Source: Usnea hakonensis (taxonomy: Eukaryota; Ascomycota; Lecanoromycetes; Lecanorales; Parmeliaceae). Taken from it: 64,000 nucleotides of DNA. Shown piece by piece: positions 34,433 through 45,544 of the stretch. Each line of letters begins with the position of its first letter. The stretch's first letter is position 1. Both the position numbers and the translations under genes were made by a program. The notes below the pieces were generated by a model. That model searched no databases, had not been told where the DNA came from, and saw only the letters and a list, made by a program, of their open reading frames with translations. Where the stretch lies: positions 1-64,000 of the forward strand of contig BLJB01000230.1 of the NCBI GenBank assembly GCA_013423325.1, given 5' to 3'.

Positions 34433-34814
34433 CTGTTAGTCTTGTATTAGTAATGTTGGAAGTCAGTATAGTGAATCTGGGCTAGAGCCAAAAGTGTATT
34501 ATATTGAGAGTTTAGGGGAGCTCGTTATATCGCCGGTAGTAATATAGCTACCTCTGCTTTACCCACTCGCTTGTAAGGAGGATTGCATGTCACTAGGGTC
34601 ACCTCGCTCAGCGAAATTGTGAATAAATTGTTTCTGCAAGGAGAACAGGGGTACACGCCTCGTTACAGCAAATGCGCCGATTTGGGGAAGCATGCTATCA
34701 GTTGCAGCCGTGTCAGAGAAGCGGATCGAGGATTCTTTGCGATTCGCGGTAAATCGCACACGATGGTGCAGATATCTGTCTATCCATCCTTCCATCTAGC
34801 ATCTGTCCAACCCG
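34433..34814. other. Short gap, no N-lobe or gene
   Basis: This is where the kinase N-lobe would be expected; no glycine-rich loop or VALK-type lysine motif is readable on the minus strand. It is also the 3' flank of the receptor gene. Confidence 0.5.
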
Positions 34815-36156
34815 TTAAACATCTATTGAATCCTGCATTCGATTAAACCCATCCCCTCTTGCGGGCACTCGAGAGCTGCGGATGGATGGTGGGGCTGTTG
34901 GGTGGAAGCTGTTGAGAACTTGCATCTTGGTATCAGTGCTGGGGCTCGACCCTGATCCGTCTCGAGCAACTGCCCTCAATGGAGCTGTTCCACCCGTCGG
35001 CTCTGGCGTAGAGGACTGGATCCTAAAGACCCAGTTGAACAGAGGACGGTACGTGATGGCGGATGCGCCAAGCATGGCAGCAGACACTTCGACGACCGAC
35101 CAAAGCGCAGGTTCCACATCGGACCATGTGGGATCGTATGAGGATAGAGATAGACCACGCAATTGTGGGATGCGGTAGATTGATATCACAGTGGCGCTGT
35201 TGCGTGGCAGCAATCATGATAGTCAGCGAGTGGGCTTTTGAAGAAAGGTTTCGTATATAGAGCATTGTGGGATACTAACAAGCTGCCAATACTGAATATG
35301 CCCATGACTTGTAGTTTTGTTTCACGGCGCATGTGCAGTCTCCACAGTTGCGGGAGTGGGAGGCATAGGATCAGGAAATCCGTCAGTACGTTCATGCTCG
35401 CCATGACGATCCAGACTTTACTGGTGTCGATGCACTTCGCTTTGACGGTAGGATCCCAGACTCTGTTGAGCGGCCTGCATTGGAAGATCATTGTGACTAT
35501 CATGATGGTGGAATATGTCGATACGAAGATCCCGACGGCCCAAAGCATACGCTTGAACTTCTGGCCCGGAAATATGCGTGCAAATAGGAAAAGGGTACTG
35601 ATTTTCACGACACCTATCGTCGGGCCGTAAAAGATTTCTGCCGCGAAGACAGTCTGGATAAGGTACTCAGTAGGGAAACTTGAACAGGAAAATGTCTTGA
35701 AGAGCATACCTTTGCAAATCTGACAGGGTCATTTTCGTTCATTAGGATCGCGTGTTGTGCGCCTCCGTATGCAAATGCAGCTGAAAGGGAAATCGGTCAG
35801 ACGCCATATGAAATGACAATGTGCCCGCTCATGAAAGGAGCAGCGTACCCAGTGAGCTCGTAGTGCTGTCCGCAACAAGGAGGACCTATTGATTTGTTGG
35901 TAGACCGCTAGTAAAGTTGGAAGATTGGTCATACAAGTCCCACGAACATGATCCAGTCATCTACTCCATACAATGTTCGGCCGATACGCCTTGACACGAA
36001 GCGCATTACGACCGATAGAAGACCGATAGGAACGCATACGATATATGCAGCCGCGATTGAAGTTTTCCTGCTATCGTGGACATGTGCTAATTGATACTGC
36101 GCTTCATCTGGAGGAAGGCTGTCGAAGATGGCCCAGTTGATTGCTTGGGGAGCCAT
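34815..36156 (-). CDS. PTH11-like fungal rhodopsin-domain membrane receptor (second copy type)
   Basis: A 361-aa membrane protein in five exons: 36156-35935, 35885-35849, 35780-35710, 35653-35280 and 35196-34815; all four introns close frame exactly. Helices include SIAAAYIVCVPIGLLSVVMRF, WIMFVGLVLLVA, FYGPTIGVVKISTLFLFARIF, MLWAVGIFVSTYSTIMIV and VLTDFLILCLPLPQLWRL. The diagnostic FQCRPLNRVWDP and KCIDTSKVWI segments match the fungal rhodopsin domain. It then shows YDPTWSDVEPALWSVVEVSAAML, a family hallmark before the seventh helix. The polar tail is Ser/Pro-rich. Ligand unknown. It is only distantly similar to the receptor at 7520-8987, so the two are not a recent duplicate pair. Confidence 0.88.
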
Positions 36157-37712
36157 CTTGACAAATGTTTAGAGACTGAGACTTTCACTCCGTGAAGGTT
36201 TATACGGCGAGTGGACACTTATACTAGAGAAAACGCGGGGCAGCAACATCCAAGGTTGTACGTTTGAAATGTTTGACGCGGCTGAGAAGAGCTCAACATT
36301 GTCCTGACCCTCAGCTTGTAGCATCATATGATTCATGTAGTGTATATTGATGGATTCGGACAGAATGTTGCTTTCGATTGTGCTTGTAATGTGGTGGGGT
36401 TACACTGCATTGCTGGGCGGCGAATGATTGCTGCGATAGAATCATGCGGTCGAATCGCACGAATGAAATGACACCTCTCAATCGTACTTTTGTGCCCTGG
36501 GAAAAATCTCTTGCAGAAGTCCTATCAGGATCGGAATATTAGCGCCGTGCTCACACCATACATTTATGACTCGTGCGCTTATTTCTCAATATGTCTCCCA
36601 TTCGTGCGCATAGATGTCTGCTGCAACTTTCAGAATAAATAGAAGTATCTCTGCGAAAGTCAAACTTCCATCAATCGTTCAAGGATCATGTCTTTTTGAA
36701 GTCAAGTCAATTACAACAAATCATCAGACCTTTACATCTAAATGTCACCTTATCCCCAGAATATAGTTGGAGCAATCATTGGAACATACCAATTTAGGTC
36801 TATTGTAGGGAGACATGAGGTGTAGCTGGTCATCGGCTTGCATTCTTGACGACGACGAAGTCCGCCGTCGTGCTGCAAAGATGATGAGCAAATGCCCCGC
36901 TCGAGAGCACAGAAACCCCTTTTGACCTACTCATGCATATGCACCTGTTTTTGCGGATCTGATTTCCGCACGCCCCCATCGAGCAACAGCGATGCAGCAA
37001 TGCGGCTGCCATGCAGATATCCTGCCCCACATCATTCAGCACCTTCGTACTCTCCCTTCCGCCGTAGGCACCTAGAGTAGCTAGAGACAAGCACAGAAGA
37101 ATCTGCGGTGCGGTTCAGCGGGGTTCCCCGCTCAGCTGCAGCCAAGAGCCCTTGGCCTGCATATGCTTGTCACTTGCATGAGGACTAACTCCCCGGTGTC
37201 CGGTTTCGTCCACAATGCTGTGTGTCACGGTTAGTAATCATGGCATTTTGAACATGGGATGTGATGAGATATCTGAAAGAGAAAGGAGCTACGATGGAGG
37301 GATCTCTGGAAAACGGTTCCTGGTTTGCCAAGACGCTAAGCAAGCCTTAGCCCCTTTATGGCGGATGAGGAATACCTTACCTTACCTTGCCCACGAAAAG
37401 TTTGGCTTTTATATCTACGCTATTCGAGGTCCTTTTTCTTTTGCTTCGACGTGTAGATAGAGAGACTGGCTCGATTAAGCGACGAACCTCTTCAAGACCT
37501 AATCAAGTTGGGGACGCGATATCCTAGAAGCCTACTCGACCTTAACAAGCAGAATCTATGAGACTAAGATAACACTACTCACAACCCAGAAAAATAAAAC
37601 GCATATCAAAGACCGATCCACCACCCCCCCTCCCTCTCCTATCCATCAACACATCCCTACCCACCTACGTAGATAATGATGCTCGAGACGATGCAGTGGC
37701 GACTCAATAGCG
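36157..37712. other. Intergenic, nothing recognised
   Basis: 1.55 kb between the receptor start and the 3' end of the SDR gene. CCTTACCTTACCTTGCC lies near 37375-37391. Frames at 36830-37090 and 37215-37460 lack domain or splice support. Confidence 0.5.
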
Positions 37713-38804
37713 TCAAATGTTGTTCATGATCCCAGGTTGTATCTTCTCCAATTTCGCCGAAAGCTCGCTCCACACCTTCGCTTGGATCTGCGGTCCTTCT
37801 TCGCCCCGTACGAGCGGTGCAGGTCTATAAATTAGCCATGTCAATCTTCCGTATGTCCCTCGCAAGATGATGGGACTGGTGGTAACACATACTGCTCGAT
37901 TTCGCAGTCACTCAAGTACTGCCCGTTCGTTTCCTCGCCCCCTTCCACCGCGTTGACCAGACTGCGACTTCCATGTTCTGTTGTTCTCGCGAAGAAGAAC
38001 TTCAAAATTGTGAGCCCCCACCCGGAATCACGAGAAAGCTCCGAGTGGCAGAGGCCGGGGTTGAGATAGTTGATGATGACGTTTGATTTGCCGTTCTGCC
38101 TGGCGCGAGTGGCGAGCTCGCGGCAAGGGAAGACTTGAAGAAGTTTCGAGACCTGATATCTAAATTTTTGTCAATTTAATTGCTCTGTTGAAATCTAATG
38201 AAGAGCACGCGGCGAATTACCTGTCCTTCATCAATTCCGTCTTCTTGTCAACGTCGTTGAGCGCATCGAATATGTTTGGACTTGTTCTCTGCTTGAATGG
38301 TGACCAAGCATGTACTTCAGAACAGGTGATAGACAAATGAGGCGTGGTATTGAACCTTTGTCCACTCTCCCGTAGCTTTGGCAACATTAGAAGGGCCAGG
38401 AGGAACGTGCTGACTACGTTGATCGTGATAGTTGCCTCGTCCTCTTCCAAGACAGACCAGTGATCGCTCGCAACGCCAGCATTCTCAACCAAGGCATCTA
38501 TCCTATCTAGCCCCTGAGCCTTCTTTGCAAACTCCTTGACCGACTGGTAGTTCCCAAGATCAAGGTGCCATACCTCCACCACCCCCTTTCGGTCTGTGGT
38601 TTCTTCGATTGACTGTTTGGCAGCTTCGCCCTTGGAGAGGGAGCGGACTGCGAGAATGACTTTGGCGGCACCTAGGCGTGTGAAGTGTCGCGCTGCTTCG
38701 AGGCCGAGGCCCACATTGGATCCGGTGACGATTATGGTCTGGCCCGAGAATGAGCGCGTAGGATATGGAAGCGTTACGAAAAGCTGCGAGTAGAAGAAGC
38801 CCAT
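37713..38804 (-). CDS. Short-chain dehydrogenase/reductase (second)
   Basis: An SDR of 320 aa in three exons: 38804-38221, 38159-37893 and 37824-37713, with introns of 61 and 68 nt. The cofactor motif is TGSNVGLG at about residue 27, and AVRSLSKGEAA follows. The NAG motif appears as VENAG. The catalytic serine lies in SITCSEVHAW, and the Tyr-Lys pair YQVSK starts exon 2. The segment NYLNPGLCHSELSRD follows, as in SDRs related to retinol dehydrogenases and to polyketide-pathway reductases. Substrate unknown. A TATA box sits about 40 bases before the ATG. The neighbouring transposon starts 260 bases upstream of the ATG. Confidence 0.88.
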
Positions 38805-38845
38805 GGTTGCGTTGGTGGCCTTGGTGAGCGATTGAAGGATTTGCT

Positions 38846-38854
38846 TATATATAA
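38846..38854 (-). promoter_or_regulatory. TATA box of the second SDR gene
   Basis: TATATATAA on the + strand, reading TTATATATA on the coding strand, 42-50 bases upstream of the ATG at 38804. Position and sequence fit a core promoter; not proven. Confidence 0.45.
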
Positions 38855-39055
38855 ACTTGTGGACAAGGTGATCTTAACAAGACGACCTCGGGAGGTTTTC
38901 CGGAATGAGAAGTGTTTGGTGGGATAGAAAATGTAGATAAAAAAAGGAAAAAATACGTCGTTTTATCGTCATGATTTCGGATTTGTCGGTCTTCCGGATT
39001 TAAGAAGTCGAAGTAGTCCGTACCGAGTAGCGCTCATACGAGTAAAGTGATGCCT

Positions 39056-40049
39056 AAAGTAAAGGGTTTTGCTACGTTGACACCCACTTTTACTACATTG
39101 ACACCCCCTTTTACTACATTGACACCCCCCCATATTTCGGCCATACTCTAAGTCCCTACCGAGGTACCTTCTGCTTGGTGTATCTACCATAGAAATCTAT
39201 GTACCTTTCCAGGGAAGCATGGCTTTGGGAGCATTGCAAGCATGGATTTGGGAGGCCTGAAAGCATGGATTTGGGAGCATGGAAAGCATGGATTTCGGAG
39301 GCCTGAAAGCATGGATTTGGGAGCATGGAAAGCATGGATTTCGGAGGCCCGAAAGCCTGGAAATATGCTCCATTCCATGCTCCATTAGTGCTTCGTTCGC
39401 CACATCCGAATCATACAAATTGTATGCAAATGATCAAATACATCCAGGAGGTAGTTGCAGCAGTGGTTGGCCTGTCTCATTGCTATGGGTAGGCCGAACA
39501 GTGACCCCTGAAGATATATTTAGGCCCATTGCTATAGCGGAGTAGATAGATATCTATATATAGGTAGGGGTGGGTGGATGGGTGAAAAAAGACTGCAATA
39601 TAATAAAGGAGACTCTAGAAGAGACGAACCCACTGAAGAGCCATTACCAGTGCAAATCACCCTATTTATGCACTCCTGAAAGGACATAGTCTCCTGATTC
39701 TCTTGCCATGGCCATGGCTATGGTAATTTTACCGAATCCATGCACCGAAACAACACCGAAACGAGTCATCTCGAAAGAAGCTTGGATCAATGAGATGAGA
39801 TCGTCATAATTGGAAGTAGGGACGTTTCGCCTATGGTAGATTCGGTGGATTCGGTGCACGGTACACATTGTGTTACTTTGTTAGTGGCAAGAGGTATAAT
39901 CATATTATTAGCCTCTTTCTAACTAGTGGGAGGGGGGGTATCAATGTAGTAAAAGGGGGTATCAATGTAGTAAAAGGGGGTATCAATGTAGTAAAAGGGG
40001 GTGTCAATGTAGTAAAAGTGGGTGTCAACGTAGCAGGACCCAAAGTAAA
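39056..40049. mobile_element. Nonautonomous hAT-like DNA transposon with 8-bp TSD
   Basis: The element spans 39064-40041 (978 bp). It is flanked by AAAGTAAA at 39056-39063 and again at 40042-40049, a perfect 8-bp target-site duplication. The ends are inverted: left GGGTTTTGCTACGTTGACAC, right (complement) GGGTCCTGCTACGTTGACAC, 18 of 20 matching, and the inverted match runs on through the subterminal repeats. Each end carries 21-bp iterons of the form CTACATTGACACCCCCTTTT: three on the left and five on the right, in opposite orientation. There is no transposase frame inside. The 8-bp duplication points to a hAT-type transposase acting in trans, although the terminal bases are not the usual hAT CAG start. 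Confidence 0.75.
39216..39360 (+). repeat. Minisatellite inside the transposon
   Basis: Alternating ~23-bp units, AGCATGGATTTGGGAGCATGG and AGCATGGATTTCGGAGGCC types, giving a dimer period of about 46 bp repeated about three times. They create a false repetitive frame (GLRNPCFPCSQIHAF) on the minus strand. Confidence 0.8.
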
Positions 40050-40394
40050 TTGTCGAGGTAGCCATATCAGGTATTCGCTTAGCCCAGACAAGACTACTAG
40101 TACTAGTAGATACAAATCATCCTGCACGGATATTTTCAGAGACTAGCAAACTCAGATCATCGCCTCAAGTCTTCAAATTTCTCGCAGCGAGCGCTAATGA
40201 CATGACGAATTTGAGGTTGCCCTTGAATATCGATAAAAGAATGATTCTTGGTATATTCTCGTATTCTGAAAAAAAAAATTGGAGGTTCTCGAGCTTGTGT
40301 GGGGGCAAAGAGCGTCTCATTTTCAGCCCGCTTGCCACAAAGAAAGCGTGGATTTGAGCCAGATTAGGATCAAAATCCCGTAGAGCTCCCGCCT

Positions 40395-41798
40395 TCACCT
40401 CTGACGTGCCAATTCTAGCTGCATTGTGGCAGCAGAAGATCCTGTAGTCGTTGAGTCTGAGGCAGCAGTGGCAGACGATTCAGCCGGATCCAATACTTGA
40501 GTCCCATTCGGCACAGCTCGGTTTTCTCCATGTTGCGCCATGTGGCGAGCTTGGATCGAATATTCCGGCACCGCTTCCTGCGTGACGAAGTGATACGGAG
40601 GTGGAGGATCATCATCCTCGTCATCCATAATAGGCGCTGGCTCATGGTAAGCGGCTGCCCGCGCGTCATGTTCCTCCGCAAATAGTGTGCAACGCTTGTA
40701 ATCGCCAAAGACAAGATGATCCTTCCCGGCGCACTCCAACCTAAGGAACACTTTCAAAGAGTAGGTACGCGCAATGTTGAAAGTTCTGAAAGTTGGCGAA
40801 AGATTGTGATTGACCATCGTATCCATCACTCGCCTTATATCTAGATGCCCTTCAACCCGCGGCCTTGGAATCTCGAATTCCTTTTCCTGGAGCATGATTT
40901 CTTTGGTCCAACGCGTGGATTCGTGCTCGTCAGCACGTTTTAGACTCCAAATTGACGTTTCTTCGCACAGGTGTATGGTAATTCTCTTGAGGTGGAAGAT
41001 AGGTGGGGGCACCGTCGAAGCCTCCGAATTATAGCCAAGGTGAAGAATGAGTGGTAGTGGCTGACCAATGGCAGCGGCCGATGGCGTTTGAACCCTGATA
41101 TCGAAAACGGCTTTGGGCAAGTGTTCGATTGAGGGTGTTTTCAACTTTAACCTTTCTGTTATGGTAAGAGGGCGATGGGCTAGCTTGCGCTCCTCTCTTG
41201 GTAAAAGGAGTAAACTTCGGTGTGCGAAGGTTGCGCTCTTAGTGTTGAAAATAAAATTTGGCTGCTGTATATTTCTCGGCCTGTATACATGTATCTCTAC
41301 CTTTTCAATGCAACCTTCACTCGTATAATAGCCATCTTTCGATGGCGGGATGAGAGTGGCTTGGAGTTCATACACTATCGAACACGAGCCATCGTGAACA
41401 TTGTGGTCTTTGAAAGAAATGGGAAGTGGCTGATTAGGATCAGAGTTGAAGGGCGGCGAACCAGGTAACAAGTCTCTCTGAAAATTACTACAATTTAGCG
41501 GGAGCGTGAATGCAAAAGACCAGCTACCTCGATCTGTGTCCCCCATGGATGTACAAGGAGCGTATAGCCTCTTAGGACCAGTAAACAAAGTTTTGTGGGA
41601 GGAGAAAAGAGTTATAGAGTAGGGTATTCCAGGCCAATGCTTGGCAGCTGTACTTTTGCCAGTGAAACTTAGGGTGATGGAGGCTACATCCACTTCCTGG
41701 CCCTCTGCGTGCTGGCTGACAAGACGTACTGAGCCGGAAACGGTGTCGCCGGCTCTGTATTTGGAGTTGTCGGTGCTGATTTGAAGTGAACACGACAT
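40395..41798 (-). CDS. Arrestin-like N-terminal domain protein
   Basis: A single-exon gene of 467 aa. The first about 150 residues fit an arrestin-like N domain: SLQISTDNSKYRAGDTVSG opens the beta-sandwich, DVASITLSFTGKSTAAKHW follows, and the segment WSFAFTLPLNC and SIVYELQATL complete it. The C-terminal region has an acidic patch and a DDPPPPYHF motif of the PPxY type, which in alpha-arrestins recruits Rsp5/Nedd4 ubiquitin ligases. The likely role is an adaptor for ubiquitination of membrane transporters, close in space to an ammonium transporter gene, though linkage of function is inference. It is divergent from the aldolase-like gene at 42307. Confidence 0.8.
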   Translation of the reverse strand: MSCSLQISTDNSKYRAGDTVSGSVRLVSQHAEGQEVDVASITLSFTGKSTAAKHWPGIPYSITLFSSHKTLFTGPKRLYAPCTSMGDTDRGSWSFAFTLPLNCSNFQRDLLPGSPPFNSDPNQPLPISFKDHNVHDGSCSIVYELQATLIPPSKDGYYTSEGCIEKVEIHVYRPRNIQQPNFIFNTKSATFAHRSLLLLPREERKLAHRPLTITERLKLKTPSIEHLPKAVFDIRVQTPSAAAIGQPLPLILHLGYNSEASTVPPPIFHLKRITIHLCEETSIWSLKRADEHESTRWTKEIMLQEKEFEIPRPRVEGHLDIRRVMDTMVNHNLSPTFRTFNIARTYSLKVFLRLECAGKDHLVFGDYKRCTLFAEEHDARAAAYHEPAPIMDDEDDDPPPPYHFVTQEAVPEYSIQARHMAQHGENRAVPNGTQVLDPAESSATAASDSTTTGSSAATMQLELARQR

Positions 41799-42306
41799 GA
41801 TGAGGATGGGAATCTTCCACTAGGGGTTTCGGTATTCGTGGTGCATATCGACATATCAATTATCGAAGGAGTAGTTGAGATATACAGAAGGGAGGTAAGA
41901 GCAACTCTGACTCAGCTCAGGGAGAGAGGATTGAGCCATGGCCATCGCTTCAGGATCGCTAGAAAGGTACCCTGACCGCTGTTAAGGCAGATGATAACGA
42001 GAGAGCCAACATGAGTGACATGCAAGATGTGAATCGTCATGCATGAAATTCTCGGCATTTCTACGGCAGCCGATTTCGGCTTTTGCGCGCCGAGCCATCG
42101 TCATCATCTTTGCCCCTCTTCTATCGCAATTGCTACTCTACAGCGTCAAGATGCACCCTCCAATCAAACCACCTCTCCTCAACAAAAGAGCCAGTCTCCA
42201 TCATCAACATCAATCGCAATCCTAGGCTCTACCTGACCCAAACATCGCCAACCAGGCCTCTCCAATAACAACAATCAATTACACCATCTCTACGCCTGAA
42301 CCCAAC
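41799..42306. promoter_or_regulatory. Shared promoter region, arrestin-like and aldolase-like genes
   Basis: 508 bases between two divergent ATGs. No defined motif found. Small frames at 42039-42268 have no support. Confidence 0.4.
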
Positions 42307-43310
42307 ATGGCCCACCCAGCACCCACCCCCCCCAAACCCGACCTCTCCCAGAACAAAGCAAACATCATGCTCAAAAAAGCAGCCGAGGGTAAATACGCCG
42401 TCCCGGGCGTCTGCGTGGTGAGCCATTTCCCCGTCCCTCGGCCCATCATACCTACTCCCTGACTTCTTGCCCTCCCCCCTCCCCTCCCCCCCACTCTTCC
42501 AAACCCATCTCCTCCTCCCCCTAACACCCATCCCCCTAGTACAACCTCGAAGGCATCCTCGCCACCATCCGCGCCGCCACCACCAAACGCTCCCCAGCCA
42601 TGATCCTCCTCTTCCCCTGGGCCCAAACCTACTCGGGCCCCCTCCTCGCGCAAGCCGCCTCCGCCGCCGCCCTCGCCGCCCCCGTCCCCATAACCCTGCA
42701 CCTCGACCACGCGACTACCCTCTCCGCCATCCACACCGCCGGCAGTACAGGATTCTACGACAGCATCATGATCGACATGAGCCACTACTCGAAAGAAGAG
42801 AACCTGGTGCGGACGCGAGAGGCGGTGCGATGGTGTCATGAGCGGGGGATAGCGTGCGAGGCGGAGCCCGGGCGGATAATGGGTGGGGAAGATGGGGTCG
42901 TGGACACGGGTGCTTTGGAGGCGATAATGACGAGTGCGGAGGAAGCGCGGGCGTTTGCGTCGACGGGGATAGATTGGTTAGCGCCGGCGTTTGGGAACGT
43001 GCACGGGTCTTATGGGGAGCGGGGGATCCGGTTGGATTATGGGCGGTTGAAGGGGGTGAATGAGGCGGTGGGGGGCGAGGTGAGGCTTGTGTTGCATGGG
43101 ACGGATGGGTTTGATGAGGGGATTTACGGGCGGTGTGTGGGGGAGGGGATTTCAAAGGTTAATGTGAATGGGGTGGTGAATGGGGAGTATTTGAGGGTGC
43201 GGGGGGAGGGGGGGGGGGTGGTGAGCGAGGTTATGGAGAGGGGGACGGAGGTCATGCAGGAGGCGATTGAGAGGTGTATGGATATGTTGGGGAGTTCGGG
43301 GAAGGCGTGA
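42307..43310 (+). CDS. Class II (zinc) aldolase-like protein
   Basis: A 293-aa protein of the ketose-bisphosphate aldolase class II family in two exons, 42307-42417 and 42540-43310. The 122-nt intron has a GTGAGC donor, a CCTAACACC branch and a CCTAG acceptor. Zinc and catalytic residues are visible: HLDHATT (His and Asp), EAEPGRIMGGED (Glu), FGNVHGSYG (His) and LVLHGTDGFDEG (His). The glycine-rich C-terminal half has strong G bias, in contrast with the C-rich first half. Such fungal paralogues are shorter than glycolytic aldolases; the substrate is uncertain (tagatose- or fructose-type bisphosphate, or related). It runs convergent with the ammonium transporter gene. Confidence 0.85.
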
Positions 43311-43520
43311 GGCCGGGTGGGGGGGGTTGGAGAGTATTATCTATCTGTACATGGATCGACGCTGAAGAAGAATATATGCACTATACAGTAAATCCCAAAA
43401 TCCATATGTAATTGAATACCCAATCCTCCACTGCAAGAAGCAGTGTCAAAACGCACCAGCCTACTATGCTCAACCCCGCCCCTCACCATCTGGTACACCT
43501 CCCTCAGCACCCTCCCTCCC

Positions 43521-45143
43521 TCACTCCTGCTTACTCTCCTTCGTCGGCGTAATCTCCTCACTCCCACTCCCCCTCTCCTCAGGATCCACCCCCCCAATCA
43601 CAACCCCATCCCCATCCCCCCCCCTCCCCCCCTCACTCCTCCTCCTCACCTCCCTCAACGCCTTCTCCGCATCCGTCAACCCCTGATGCTCATACCCGGC
43701 CACGCGTCGATAACTCCGATTATAATACTCAAACGTATACGGCTCCTCCCCATGGATCGCATAATCGCCCACCTCGCACATCTCGTCGCTCATGCGCAGC
43801 GGCACCCGGCACACGTATTTGATGAAGACCATGATCAGGGACGTCCAGACGACGTTCCAGCCGATGATGAAGAGCGCGCCGACGATTTGCAGCCCGATTT
43901 GGCGGCCGTTGCCGGCGACGGCGCCGCCGGGGTTTGTGAGGCCGAAGGCGGCGCAGCCTTTTTTGGTGGCCCAGAGACCTGGGGGTTGTTAGAAGGGGGG
44001 GTGAGGGAGATGGGGGAGGGGAGAGGGGGACGTACCGGTGCCGACGCCGCCGACTATGGCGCCTACGAAGTGCGTGTGGAATACTTCAAGGGTGTCGTCG
44101 ACTTGGCGCATTATTTTCGTTCGGCCGAGTATGTTCATTGAGATCCAGGGGACGGTGCCGGAGCCGAGGCCTAGGAGGATGGCGCCCCATCCGGCCACCA
44201 CGCCGGCGGCGGGCGTGATGGCTACCAAGCCTGTGATCATACCTTGCACGGCGCCTATTACGGAGGGCTTTTTGAAGAAGATGAGGTCCATGATGACCCA
44301 AGTCAGCAGACTCATTGCGGTGCAGATGTTGGTGTTGAGCACGGCGACGCCCGCGTCGGGGCTGGCGGCATACGGATCTCCTCCATTGAAGCCGTTCCAT
44401 CCTGTCCAGAGGATCCCTGCTCCTACCAGCATCAGCGTGACGTTGCTGGGTTTGGCGTCCACGCGGTCGGATGCTAATCGTGGTCCTATCCACCATGCTC
44501 CGACGAATCCAGCCGTTCCGGAAGATAAGTGGATGACATATCCGCCCGAGTAGTCGATCACGCCGTATTTGAAGAGGAATCCTCCGCCCCAGATGCTGAA
44601 TGCGCCAATGGTGTAAGAAAACGTCATCCAGAGAGGGACGAAGATCATCCATGCCGCAAAGTTCATCCGGCAAAGAAAGGATCCAGCGATCAAAACGAGG
44701 GTGATGGCAGAGAAGACAAACTGGAAGTACACCATTGAAGCTTGCGGGAAAGCCTGTGTCAGGGCGGCCGTGGGCAGGTTCGAGTCTTCCAATTCGAAGC
44801 CTAGATCCACGGCTATTGATGGATAGCCAACGAGCGGTAGCATTTGCGTGCCAAAAGACATCTGATAGCCCCAAAGGACCCAACAAATCAAGACGGCGGC
44901 AAACGCGTAGAAAGCCATGAAGGCGGAGTTGATGGACCATTTATGCTTGACCCATCCAGCGTAGAGAACTACAAGACCGGGAATCGACTGCAGCGCGACC
45001 AATGTCCCCGCTGTCATTTGCCATGCATTATGACCTGGATTCAGCCAGTCTGGTGCTGTTGGATTGCTTGACGCTGATGCGCTGGCGATTGCGGCGGTTG
45101 CTTGAGCCGTTTTGATGGCTGCTCCGGACACTACGGACGTCAT
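43521..45143 (-). CDS. Ammonium transporter, Amt/Mep family
   Basis: Plasma-membrane ammonium channel of 521 aa in two exons, 45143-44036 and 43978-43521; the 57-nt intron has GTACGT, a TTCTAACAA branch and a CAG acceptor. About eleven helices are visible. Family marks include ALQSIPGLVVLYAGWVKHKW, the twin-His pore region (GGYVIHLSSG and FHTHFVGAI), GTAGFVGAWW and WTGWNGFNGGDPYAAS. The cytosolic C-terminal tail has GDYAIHGEEPYTFEYYNRS and a Glu/Ser/Thr-rich end. The ATG at 45143 is preferred over a longer upstream frame, because homologues begin close to this point. Three GATA-type sites lie 240-400 bases upstream, so nitrogen-catabolite control by an AreA-like factor is plausible. Confidence 0.93.
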
Positions 45144-45385
45144 CTTGGCGGTAGGCGGAGGGAGATGGAGGAAAATCCGACGAGTTCTTGGCCAGGAGGG
45201 CCGGTACCGGGTAGCCTTGCGAGTGGGTTTGGGGGGAAGAAAGGGAAATGAGTGCAATCCTGGGGGAGAGATCTATATATTGATCGGACTCCATGTTGCC
45301 GCGAGTGTCTGGGCCAAGAAAGTATGTTGATGTAAATAGAGATGATGGGCTAGTAATGAGCTGGTGACGGGCGTGAGGCTACACT

Positions 45386-45544
45386 CGATAGGCAGTGGTG
45401 GTACGAGCTGTATCGTCTAGATTAACCTATTTAGATCAATGTACAAGACTCCGAGGGAGATGGGTGTAAGAGGAGCCAGTGGATAGAGGTCGATAAGGTG
45501 ATGGGAACGCGTAGGTCACACGTTTGACTGTACCTTACAGATAA
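45386..45544. promoter_or_regulatory. Cluster of HGATAR (AreA/NIT2-type) sites
   Basis: CGATAG at 45386-45391, CGATAA at 45491-45496 and AGATAA at 45539-45544 all fit HGATAR, the binding site of fungal nitrogen GATA factors. They lie upstream of the ammonium transporter ATG at 45143. Sites are short, so single matches could be chance; three within 160 bases is suggestive. Confidence 0.45.

Noticed and set aside
39080..40041. Regular 21-bp repeats as a CRISPR array
   Set aside because: The repeats adjoin each other without spacers, face opposite ways at the two ends, and the genome is fungal.
42279..42839. 186-codon antisense Gly-rich frame
   Set aside because: Opposite strand of the aldolase-like gene; no start or family support.
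44745..44790. GGTTCGAGTC as a tRNA T-arm
   Set aside because: Inside the ammonium transporter coding sequence; no matching acceptor or anticodon arms.
44086..44940. 284-codon frame in the ammonium transporter
   Set aside because: Another frame of the transporter gene; Arg/His-rich without domain.
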